In this document: piece by piece, positions 30,926 to 38,069 of the stretch
Layout of the letters: each line of letters starts with the position of its first letter
Numbering within the stretch: the stretch's first letter is position 1
Source of the DNA: Gemmatimonadota bacterium
Lineage (GTDB): Bacteria > Gemmatimonadota > Gemmatimonadetes > Longimicrobiales > Gaopeijiaceae
Assembly: GCA_030550695.1 (NCBI GenBank)
Contig: JAUQOX010000002.1
Coordinates: 1 to 42,694, forward strand
Reading direction: 5' to 3'
Length of the DNA: 42,694 bases
Notes under the pieces: generated by a model
The model's input: the letters and a program-made list of their open reading frames with translations, nothing else
Databases searched by the model: none
Told to the model about the DNA's origin: nothing
Position numbers and translations under genes: made by a program

Positions 30926-32677
30926 GTGCGTCTTTCCCTGAGGTTCAGCCTTTTCGGAGCCTTCGCCCTGCTCGTCCTGGTTCTGGCGGGGTTCCAACTC
31001 TGGATCGGAAACGGAAGCCTCAGGGAAGAACTGGAGGCTCTGCTGGTCCGGGAACTCCGGAGGGAGCTGGAGCTGGCCCCGGCTCTCCTCGAGGAGGTCT
31101 CCGCCGTCCAGGGAGAGCTTGCCCCCGACTCCCTGGCCCGGGCCTTGTCCCTCCGGTTGGGCTACCCGGTGACCCTGTTCGATGCCGAAGGCCGGGTGGT
31201 GGGGGCGTCGGCCCATCTCCCGTTCCAGCTCAAGGGGTTGGCGGCGGGTTCCGACAGCCCCGAGGTGGAGGCCGCCCTGAAGGGCGGCATGGGGTTTTCC
31301 CGAAGGCGAGGCACAGGGGAAGTGGAACTTCGCCTCTTTGCCGCCTCCCCCGTGGAGTTTCCCTGGGGGCGGGGGGTCCTTCAGGTGGCAGCCCCTTTGG
31401 ATGAAATCAACCGGGCCGTCGGGCGCCACACCCAGCGCATCCTGGCCCTGACCCTGCTTTCCCTGCTCCTGGCCGCGGGGCTGACCTGGGCGATGGCGGG
31501 GGGTATCATCCGTCCCCTGCGGGTCATGGCCCGGCAAGCCCGGGGGGTGCTGGCGGGGAAGAGCCTGCGCCGACCGCCCCCTTCCGGCGGATTCTTGGAA
31601 TTGGAGGAGGTGGCGACCGCCTTCCACCGCCTCACCGAGGAACTCCAGGAGCGGAGCCGAGGCCTGGAGAAGGAGCGGGACGAAGTCCAATCCCTCATCG
31701 ACTGTATGGGCGAGGCGGTCCTGGCCCTCACTGCCGACCGCAAGGTGCTCCGGGCCAATCGGGCCGCCCTCGAACTCCTGGACATCGCGGGGCCGGTGAG
31801 CTTGGTCCCGGCGGGAGCCCTGGTCCGGCAGCCGGAACTGCGGAAGCTCCTGGAGGAGGCGGTGGAGCGGCCCTTCATGGCCCGCCAGGTGGCGGTGGGG
31901 GAGCGCCAGCTCCTGGTCTCGGCCCGGCCGGTGGAAGGGGGAGGGGCGGTGGTGACGCTCCTGGATGTGTCGGAACTCCGCCGACTGGAGGCGGTCCGCA
32001 AGGACTTCGTGGCCAACGCCTCCCACGAGTTGAAAACCCCTCTCACGGCCTTGCGGGGATACGCCGAGACCCTTCTGGAAGACGACGTCCCCGCCGACAT
32101 GCGCCTGAGCTTTCTCATCGCCATCCGCGACAACGCCCTCCGGCTTCAGCGTCTGGTGGATGACCTCCTGGACCTTTCCCGCCTGGAGTCCGGCGGGTGG
32201 GTGGCCCGCCCCGAGGAGGTGGAGGTGGAATCGGTGGTGGCCGAGCTGTTCGGACAGTTCTCGGCCCTGGCCCGGGAGCGGGGGGTGGCGTTGTCTGTGG
32301 AGGGGGAGGCCACGGTGCTGGCCGACCCCCAAGGGCTGGAGCAGATCCTCAAGAACCTTCTGGACAACGCCATCCGTTATACGCCCCGGGGGGGGCAGGT
32401 CGTGGTGGAGATCCGGAGGGCCGACGACCGGGCGGTGGTGGCCGTGAAGGATACCGGCATCGGGATCCCCTCGGCGTCTTTGCCCCGGATTTTCGAGCGG
32501 TTCTACCGGGTGGACCCGGCCCGCTCCCGGGCGGAGGGGGGAACCGGCTTGGGTTTGGCCATCGTCCGCCATCTGGTGACGGCCATGGGGGGCGAGGTGT
32601 GGGCCGAGAGCGAACTGGGGAAGGGGACCACCTTGACCTTTACCCTTCCCCTGGCACCGGCGGGGAGGGTGGGGTGA
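30926..32677 (+). CDS. phoR: Phosphate-sensing histidine kinase, PhoR type
   Basis: This 583-residue membrane sensor is paired with the regulator just upstream. A first membrane helix at about 8-27 (LFGAFALLVLVLAGFQLWI) and a second at about 172-192 frame a periplasmic domain of some 145 residues. A HAMP region (IIRPLRVMARQARG) and a PAS domain follow (LIDCMGEAVLALTADRKVLRANRAALELL). The kinase core has the phosphorylated H367 in NASHELKTPLTAL, N box NLLDNAIRY, G1 DTGIGIP and G2 GGTGLGLAI. The large extracytoplasmic domain differs from E. coli PhoR, which has almost none, and resembles Bacillus PhoR. It starts at GTG 30926 with AAGGGGAAGGG upstream and overlaps pstS by GTGA. Confidence 0.9.
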   Translation: MRLSLRFSLFGAFALLVLVLAGFQLWIGNGSLREELEALLVRELRRELELAPALLEEVSAVQGELAPDSLARALSLRLGYPVTLFDAEGRVVGASAHLPFQLKGLAAGSDSPEVEAALKGGMGFSRRRGTGEVELRLFAASPVEFPWGRGVLQVAAPLDEINRAVGRHTQRILALTLLSLLLAAGLTWAMAGGIIRPLRVMARQARGVLAGKSLRRPPPSGGFLELEEVATAFHRLTEELQERSRGLEKERDEVQSLIDCMGEAVLALTADRKVLRANRAALELLDIAGPVSLVPAGALVRQPELRKLLEEAVERPFMARQVAVGERQLLVSARPVEGGGAVVTLLDVSELRRLEAVRKDFVANASHELKTPLTALRGYAETLLEDDVPADMRLSFLIAIRDNALRLQRLVDDLLDLSRLESGGWVARPEEVEVESVVAELFGQFSALARERGVALSVEGEATVLADPQGLEQILKNLLDNAIRYTPRGGQVVVEIRRADDRAVVAVKDTGIGIPSASLPRIFERFYRVDPARSRAEGGTGLGLAIVRHLVTAMGGEVWAESELGKGTTLTFTLPLAPAGRVG

Positions 32678-33636
32678 GGCGGCCCGGAGCGGGGCGGAGG
32701 CTCCGGCGGTTGGCCTGGCTTGCCCTCGCCCCCTTGGCCGGCTGGGGCTGCGGGGAGGGGGCGTGGGGGCGGCCCCAACTGGTCCTGGACGGATCCTCCA
32801 CGGTCTATCCGTTGGCGGAGGCGGTGGCCGAGGAGTTCCAGCGGGAGAACCCCCGGGTCATGGTCACCCTGGGAAGGCGGGGCACCGGCGGGGGGATGGA
32901 ACAGTTCTGCCGAGGGCTCGCGGATGTGGTGACCGCGTCCCGGACCCTGCGGAGCACCGAGGTGGCATTCTGCCGGGAGCGGGGGGTGGAGTTCCTGGAG
33001 TTTCCCCTGGCCTTGGACGGCCTGGTGGTGGCGGTCCACCCCTCCAACGGGCTGGTGGATTGCCTTTCGGTGGAGGAGCTCCGGAAAATCTGGCGCCCCG
33101 GTAGTCCGGTGCGGACCTGGCGGGATGTGCGGCCGGAACTCCCCCCCCAGCCCATCCGCCTCTACGCCCCCGGCACCGACTCGGGAACCTTCGACTTCTT
33201 CACCGCCGCCGTGGTGGGCGCGGTGGGTGCCAGCCGCACCGACTATCAGGCCAGCGAGGACGACTACGTCCTGGCGCGGGGGGTGGCGGGAGATCCCTAC
33301 TCCCTGGGCTATTTCGGTCGGAGCTACCTGCGTGGGTTGGAGCCGAGGCTGAAACTCCTGGCGGTGGACGGCGGGGGCGGCTGCGTGTACCCTGAGCCTC
33401 CGGAGATCCGGGAAGGCCGTTACGCCCCTTTGGCCCGGACCCTGTACCTCTACGTGTCCAAATCAGCCCTCCGGCGGCGCGAGGTGGAAAGGTTCGTGGA
33501 TTTCTTCCTGCGGGAAGGACCTGAGTTGGCCCAGGAGGTGGGATTGGTTCCCCTTCCCGACTCGGCCTACGTCCTGGGCAGGCTGCGCCTCCAGCACGAG
33601 ACCTCCGGGTTCGGGGGCGGAGGAAGAGAGGAGTGA
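32674..33636 (+). CDS. pstS: Phosphate-binding lipoprotein PstS
   Basis: This 320-residue substrate-binding protein belongs to the high-affinity phosphate ABC transporter. A lipoprotein signal is evident: basic VRRPGAGRRLRR, hydrophobic LAWLALAPLAGWG, and cysteine C28 in LAGWGC. The mature part opens with LDGSSTVYPLAEAVAEEF, the phosphate-binding S-S-T loop, and has GTGGGMEQFCRG and the second phosphate loop GTDSGTFDFF. These are the residues that grip phosphate in PstS. It begins in GTGA overlap with phoR and ends next to pstC. It looks fully functional, unlike the pstB of the same operon. Confidence 0.9.
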   Translation: MRRPGAGRRLRRLAWLALAPLAGWGCGEGAWGRPQLVLDGSSTVYPLAEAVAEEFQRENPRVMVTLGRRGTGGGMEQFCRGLADVVTASRTLRSTEVAFCRERGVEFLEFPLALDGLVVAVHPSNGLVDCLSVEELRKIWRPGSPVRTWRDVRPELPPQPIRLYAPGTDSGTFDFFTAAVVGAVGASRTDYQASEDDYVLARGVAGDPYSLGYFGRSYLRGLEPRLKLLAVDGGGGCVYPEPPEIREGRYAPLARTLYLYVSKSALRRREVERFVDFFLREGPELAQEVGLVPLPDSAYVLGRLRLQHETSGFGGGGREE

Positions 33637-34535
33637 TGGTAGGGCCGGCGGGGCGGGGGAAGAGGAACCCGGCGAGGTGGACAGGGGTCCTCGGCAACCT
33701 CTGCGCGGCCACGTGGCTGTTGGTCCTAGGGGGGGTGATCGTGTTCCTGGGGGTGGGGGTCTGGCGGTTCTTCTCCCAGGTTCCCCTGTGGGAGTTCTTC
33801 TCCGAGACCCGATGGACCCCCCTGTTCGAAGAGAAGCGCTTCGGGGTCCTTCCCCTCCTGGCGGGTTCCGTTCTGGTGATGGCCGGGGCGGGACTCTTGG
33901 CCCTTCCGGTGGGGCTCCTGGCCGGTCTGTTCTGGGGCGAGCTGGCCCCCGACCGCCTGGCCCGGAAGCTCCGGATCGTCCTGCTCCTGGCGACCCAGAT
34001 CCCCGCGGTGGCCTACGGCTATTTCGCCCTCACCTTCCTCACCCCAATTCTCCGGAGCCTTTTTCCCGCAGCCGGGATCTACAACGGGGCCTCCGCCACC
34101 CTGGCGGTGGCCGCCATGATCCTGCCGTCGGTGTCTTTGTGGTGCGGAGAAGCCTTCCGGGGAGTTCCCCAGGAGGTGCGGCGGGCCGCTCAAGCCCTGG
34201 GGGCGCCCCGGGCAACCCTGGCCTTGCGGGTGGTTCTTCCCGCCGCCCGCAAGGGGGTGGCTGCGGCTTTCCTGTTGGCTCTGAGCAGGGCCTTCGGCGA
34301 GAGTATGGTGGTGGCCATGGCCGCAGGGGTGGCTCCCCGCCTGACCCTCAACCCCCTGGAACCCATCCAGACCCTTTCGGCCTACCTGGTCCAGGTGGGG
34401 CAGGGAGGGGTGGCGGCGGGCACGGTGGCCTACGACACCCTCGTACCGGTGGCTGTCCTCTTGGCCCTGGTGGGGGGCGCGGCAGGGTTTGCCGCGGGCC
34501 GCTGGAGGGGAGAGGAGATGGGAGGGAGGCGATGA
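33636..34535 (+). CDS. pstC: Phosphate ABC transporter permease PstC
   Basis: This 299-residue inner-membrane permease has six predicted membrane segments and a basic N-terminus. The coupling loop contacts the ATPase: EAFRGVPQEVRRAAQALGAPRATLALRVVLP, matching the EAA-like motif. The following SRAFGESMVVAMAAG keeps the conserved Arg and GE of the family (usually GRAxGETxAV). ATG 33636 overlaps the stop of pstS by one base in TGATG; GTG 33633 is an alternative. It overlaps pstA by ATGA at its end. The assignment to PstC rather than PstA comes from order and from the longer first periplasmic loop. Confidence 0.88.
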   Translation: MVGPAGRGKRNPARWTGVLGNLCAATWLLVLGGVIVFLGVGVWRFFSQVPLWEFFSETRWTPLFEEKRFGVLPLLAGSVLVMAGAGLLALPVGLLAGLFWGELAPDRLARKLRIVLLLATQIPAVAYGYFALTFLTPILRSLFPAAGIYNGASATLAVAAMILPSVSLWCGEAFRGVPQEVRRAAQALGAPRATLALRVVLPAARKGVAAAFLLALSRAFGESMVVAMAAGVAPRLTLNPLEPIQTLSAYLVQVGQGGVAAGTVAYDTLVPVAVLLALVGGAAGFAAGRWRGEEMGGRR

Positions 34536-35440
34536 AAGCGGAGGACCGGACCTTGGTGCTCCTTTCGTCGGCGGCGTTCGTGCTGGTCCTGGTGGGCCCG
34601 GTCTTTCTGATCCTGGATGCGTGCCGCGACGCCCTGCCTCACCTGAAGGGCGCCTTTTTTGTCGAGTACGCCTCCCGCGTTCCCTCCCGGGCCGGAATCC
34701 GGGCGCCCCTCTTCGGCACGGTTTGGCTTTTGGTTCTCACGGCGCTGCTGTCGGTTCCCCTGGCCCTGGGAACGGCCCTCTGGCTGGAGGAGTCCACCCC
34801 CCGCCGCCGGACGGCCCGTTGGCTCCAAGGGGCCATCCGGGCCTTTTCGGGTTTTCCCTCCATCGTGTTCGGGGTGCTCGGCTTCGTCGTGTTCGCCCAG
34901 GAGATGAAGCTGGGTCGGAGCCTGGCTGCGGGGGTCCTCACCCTGACGCTTTTCGTGGCGCCGGCTCTGGTCATGGAGCTCCAGCGGGCCTTCGCCTCGG
35001 TGCCGCCGGGGGTCCGGGAACAGGCACGCCTCCTGGGAGCCGGTCCCTGGGAAAGGGTCCGGCGCGTGGTGTGGCCCTTGGCCTGGCGGAGGGCGACGGC
35101 GGCGGTCCTGCGGGTTTTCGGCCGGGCTGCCGGCGCGGCAGCCCCCCTGGTACTCCTGGGGGTGCTCACCTTCCTCGCCTTCACCCCCGAGACCCTGGGC
35201 GACCCCTTCACGGTCCTTCCCCTCCAGGTCTTTGCCTGGGCCACCCGGCCCCAGGACGAGTTCCGGGGGCTGGCGGCGGCGGCGGTCCTGGTCCTTATGG
35301 CGATTTCCCTGGGCCTCCAGGCCCTGGCCCTCTGGGTGGAGGGGGGGGAAGGGCCGGGTGGGGCGGACAAGGCAAGGGGCCGCTCCGGCGGCAAGGAGCG
35401 TTCCGGGGAACTCCCCGAAGGGAGGAGGTGGGGAGAATGA
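34532..35440 (+). CDS. pstA: Phosphate ABC transporter permease PstA, diverged
   Basis: This 302-residue permease has six membrane segments and is the partner of PstC. Family features are the ARTxLFGTVWLL-like first core (IRAPLFGTVWLLVLTALLSVPLALGTALWLEE), GFPSIVFGVLGFVVFAQ and the coupling loop SVPPGVREQARLLGAGPWERVRRVVWP. The segment that should read GRAxGETAPL is FGRAAGAAAPLV, so the conserved Glu is lost. The C-terminal tail (GGADKARGRSGGKERSGEL) is polar and unusually long. It overlaps pstB by ATGA. The loss of the GE motif next to a degenerate ATPase gene is noted as a finding. Confidence 0.83.
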   Translation: MKAEDRTLVLLSSAAFVLVLVGPVFLILDACRDALPHLKGAFFVEYASRVPSRAGIRAPLFGTVWLLVLTALLSVPLALGTALWLEESTPRRRTARWLQGAIRAFSGFPSIVFGVLGFVVFAQEMKLGRSLAAGVLTLTLFVAPALVMELQRAFASVPPGVREQARLLGAGPWERVRRVVWPLAWRRATAAVLRVFGRAAGAAAPLVLLGVLTFLAFTPETLGDPFTVLPLQVFAWATRPQDEFRGLAAAAVLVLMAISLGLQALALWVEGGEGPGGADKARGRSGGKERSGELPEGRRWGE

Positions 35441-36228
35441 CAGGCGCCGGACGGGAAACCTGGGCTTGGCCGGGCCCGGAGGGCCCTGCCCTGGAGATTC
35501 GGGGCCTCACCGTGCGCCACAGGGGCCGGGTGGTGGTCAGGAACCTCTCCCTGACCGTGCCGCGGGGGGCTGTCGTGGCCCTGGTGGGACCAAAGGGGTG
35601 TGGCAAGCGGATCCTCCTCAGGTCGTTGAATCGGATGGCGCAGGAGGAAGAGGGGGTCACGGTGTCGGGGGAGGTCCTGGTGGGCGGCCGCAATCTTTTG
35701 GATGCGGGCGTGGACCCCGCCGAGGCCCGGCGGACCCTGGGGTTGGTCCTCCCCCAGGCCCCGCCTCTGCCCGGGAGCATTCTGGCCAACCTGGCCTTCG
35801 GCCCCCTGGTCCACGGCTGGACAGAGGACCTGGACCGGCGGGTGGACGAAGCCCTCAAATCGGCGGATCTCTGGGAGGAGTTCGGAGAGCGGCTGGACAG
35901 CCCGGCGGCCCAACTGGACCGGTTGGGGTTGCAGAAATTGGCCTTGGCCCGGGCCTTGGCCCTGGACCCCGCCCTCCTTCTCCTGGAGGACCCTACCCTG
36001 GGTCTGGAACCGGACGAGGCCCGCATCCTGGAGGGGCTGCTCCGGGGACTGGTGCCTCCCCGGGCGGCCCTCCTGGCCACCTCGAGCCTGCAGCAGGCGG
36101 CGCGCCTGGGCGATTATGCGGCGTTTCTCCTGGAGGGGGAACTGGTGGAATTCGGTCCCACCCCGCAGGTGTTCACCCGGCCCCGGGACGCCCGCACCGA
36201 GGCGTTCCTGACGGGGAGGGACCTGTGA
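35437..36228 (+). CDS. pstB: PstB-like ABC ATPase with degenerate catalytic motifs
   Basis: This intact 263-residue frame stands where pstB belongs and aligns with PstB along its length (ALEIRGLTVRHRGRVVVRNLSLTVPRGAVVALVG; SLNRM; GEVLVGGRNLL; VFTRPRDARTEAFLTGR, the usual PstB end). Its catalytic motifs are altered. Walker A is GPKGCGKR, with Arg58 for the Mg-binding Ser/Thr. The Q-loop FQKP is LPQA. The signature LSGGQQQR is LDRLGLQK. Walker B ends in E184-D185 instead of D-E. The H-loop T-H-N is T-S216-S. The fold seems kept but ATP hydrolysis is unlikely. There is no frameshift or stop. It overlaps pstA by ATGA and phoU by GTGA. Confidence 0.85.
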   Translation: MTGAGRETWAWPGPEGPALEIRGLTVRHRGRVVVRNLSLTVPRGAVVALVGPKGCGKRILLRSLNRMAQEEEGVTVSGEVLVGGRNLLDAGVDPAEARRTLGLVLPQAPPLPGSILANLAFGPLVHGWTEDLDRRVDEALKSADLWEEFGERLDSPAAQLDRLGLQKLALARALALDPALLLLEDPTLGLEPDEARILEGLLRGLVPPRAALLATSSLQQAARLGDYAAFLLEGELVEFGPTPQVFTRPRDARTEAFLTGRDL

Positions 36229-36980
36229 GCCCCCTGCCCAAGCAACCCCGCCTCCAGGAGGAGCTGGAGATCCTTCAGGATCGGCTCCTGGCCATGGCCG
36301 GCATGGCAGAGGACCTGGTGCGACAAGGGGTGGAGGCCTTCCTGGAGAAGGACCCGGGGGCGCTGGCGGCGATGCGGGAGGCCGACGCCGTGGTGGACGA
36401 GCTGGAGATGGAGGTGGATCGGCGCTCCGTGGAACTGGTGGCCCTCCACCAGCCGGTAGCCACCGACCTCCGACGGGTGTTCGTAGCCCTGCGGGTGGCC
36501 AACGACCTGGAACGGATAGGGGACCATGCCCTGAACATCGCCAAGGCCGCCCGGCGTTTGGCGGGGCAGGGTCCCTTGCCGGAGTTTCCGGAAATGGCGG
36601 AACTGGCCCTTCTGGCGCGCCGGATGCTCCGGGACGCCCTGGGGGCCCTGGGGACGCGGGATGCGGCGAAGGCCCGGGAGGTATGTGCCCGGGACGACCG
36701 GGTGGACGAGATGCGGCGGGCGGTCTACGCCATCCTCACCGCCCGCATGCAGGCGGACCCTTCGGCCATTGCCGCCTCCATGGAGTTCCTGAGGGTGTCC
36801 CAACAATTGGAGCGCATCGGGGATCTCTCCACCAACATTGCCGAAGAGGTGGTCTTCCTGGTGGAGGGCAAGAGCATCAAGCACCGGGTGGAGCAGGGGG
36901 GGAAGGGGGGGAAACGGGCCGGGAAGGGGGGGGGACCGGCCGAAGGTGCCGACGGCGCCGTTCCCGGCACCGGCCGTTGA
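36225..36980 (+). CDS. phoU: Phosphate signalling protein PhoU
   Basis: This 251-residue protein is made of two similar three-helix bundles that bind metal ions and link the phosphate transporter to the sensor kinase. The repeated metal motifs are visible: EADAVVDELEMEVDR with LERIGDHALNIAKAA in the first half, and RDDRVDEMRRAVY with LERIGDLSTNIAEEVVFLVEG in the second. The C-terminal 25 residues are a Gly/Lys-rich tail not seen in E. coli PhoU. GTG 36225 has GGGGAGGG before it and overlaps the stop of pstB. It closes the operon; no terminator is visible after it. Confidence 0.93.
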   Translation: MSPLPKQPRLQEELEILQDRLLAMAGMAEDLVRQGVEAFLEKDPGALAAMREADAVVDELEMEVDRRSVELVALHQPVATDLRRVFVALRVANDLERIGDHALNIAKAARRLAGQGPLPEFPEMAELALLARRMLRDALGALGTRDAAKAREVCARDDRVDEMRRAVYAILTARMQADPSAIAASMEFLRVSQQLERIGDLSTNIAEEVVFLVEGKSIKHRVEQGGKGGKRAGKGGGPAEGADGAVPGTGR

Positions 36981-37280
36981 CGGAAGTGTTGCTCCGGGGC
37001 GGGGGTCGTGCGTACCCTATGGGAGCGATCTACCGCCGGAGCCTTCCGGTTCCCCAGGGCCTTCCGGGCCGCCTTCCCCCTGGCCCGGGAGGCCCGGAGT
37101 CGCCGAGGTCCGTTGCCCGTGAACCCCGACCCTCGAGAGCCCCCGTCTCCCTCGGCCTCGGGCCCCCACCCGGAACCCGTGGTGGGGGTGGTGCCTTGGA
37201 GGGAGGGGAGGGAAGCGAACGGTCTTCTGGAAGCCTTGGAGACCCGGACGGAGCCCGCACCGGCCCTGAGGGTGGGGGGG
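36981..37280 (+). other. Intergenic region before the SDR gene
   Basis: These 300 bp have no convincing gene. The frame open from GTG 37008 into the SDR gene encodes an Arg/Pro-rich leader and is not accepted as part of the protein. A weak promoter (TTGCTC at 36989, 18-bp spacer, TACCCT at 37013) is the only signal I see. No terminator for phoU is apparent. Confidence 0.4.
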
Positions 37281-38033
37281 ATGAGGGGGAAGGTGGCCCT
37301 GGTGACCGGCGCCTCCCGGGGCTTGGGCCGGGCCATCGCCCTGGAGTTTGCCCGCGCGGGGGCCCAGGTGGCCTTCAACTTCTTGGACACCGGCCCGGAA
37401 TCCTTGGAAGAAGCCGAGGAGACGGCCCGGGATCTGGCGGCCGAGGGGGTCCGGGTCTTCTGGCGGGCCTGCGACGTGCGGAGTTCCGAGGAGGTCAACC
37501 GCTTCGTCCAGGGGGTGGTGGAGGAGCTGGGGGGGCTTCACTTCCTGGTGAACAACGCCGGGGTGGGACGGGACCGGGCCCTGTGGCGCATGTCGGACGG
37601 GGACTGGAACGCGGTTCTGGACACGAATCTGCGGGGGGCCTTCTATTTCCTTCGGGCGGCGGCCCCGGTGCTCCGGGCCCAGGAATGGGGAAAGATCGTC
37701 AACGTGGCGTCGGTCCATGGCCTGGGGGCGGAGTTCGGCCTGGCCAATTATTCGGCTTCCAAGGCGGGGCTCATTGCCTTGACCCGCACTGCCGCGGTGG
37801 AGCTGGGCCCGAAGAACATCAACGTCAATGCCGTGGCCCCCGGCTATATCCGCACCACCCGTCTCACCGAGCAGGTGCCGGCGGAGATCCTGGACCGGGC
37901 GCGGGAGCGCAGTGCCCTCAAGCGCCTGGGAGATCCCCGGGATGTGGCCCAGGTGGTCCTGTTTCTCTGCTCGGAGGCTGCTCGGCACATCACCGGGGCG
38001 GTGATTCCCATCGACGGGGGCTACCTGCTGTAG
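37281..38033 (+). CDS. FabG-like short-chain dehydrogenase
   Basis: This 250-residue NADP-dependent oxidoreductase of the SDR family is close to 3-oxoacyl-ACP reductase. The cofactor loop TGASRGLG, the NNAGVGRD block, the catalytic serine in NVASVHG and the YSASKAG dyad are intact. The ending AVAPGYIRTTRLTE and ITGAVIPIDGGY is the FabG/SDR C-terminal pattern. The asparagine-rich LDTNLRGAFYFLRAA is typical as well. ATG 37281 has GGTGGGGGGG before it. It stands alone between phoU and cstA, outside any fatty-acid gene cluster. A role in fatty-acid or polyhydroxyalkanoate synthesis is likely but not shown. Confidence 0.86.
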   Translation: MRGKVALVTGASRGLGRAIALEFARAGAQVAFNFLDTGPESLEEAEETARDLAAEGVRVFWRACDVRSSEEVNRFVQGVVEELGGLHFLVNNAGVGRDRALWRMSDGDWNAVLDTNLRGAFYFLRAAAPVLRAQEWGKIVNVASVHGLGAEFGLANYSASKAGLIALTRTAAVELGPKNINVNAVAPGYIRTTRLTEQVPAEILDRARERSALKRLGDPRDVAQVVLFLCSEAARHITGAVIPIDGGYLL

Positions 38034-38069
38034 AGACCTGGCCTTCCCCTTTCGGTCCGAGGCAGATCC

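Noticed and set aside
36989-37018. TTGCTC-N18-TACCCT as a firm promoter
   Set aside because: Both boxes match poorly and G/C-rich sequence yields such hits by chance. It is mentioned only as the best weak candidate.
37008-37280. Extended N-terminus of the SDR gene
   Set aside because: It is Arg/Pro-rich, unlike any SDR. ATG 37281 with a G-rich ribosome site starts exactly at the cofactor-binding strand.
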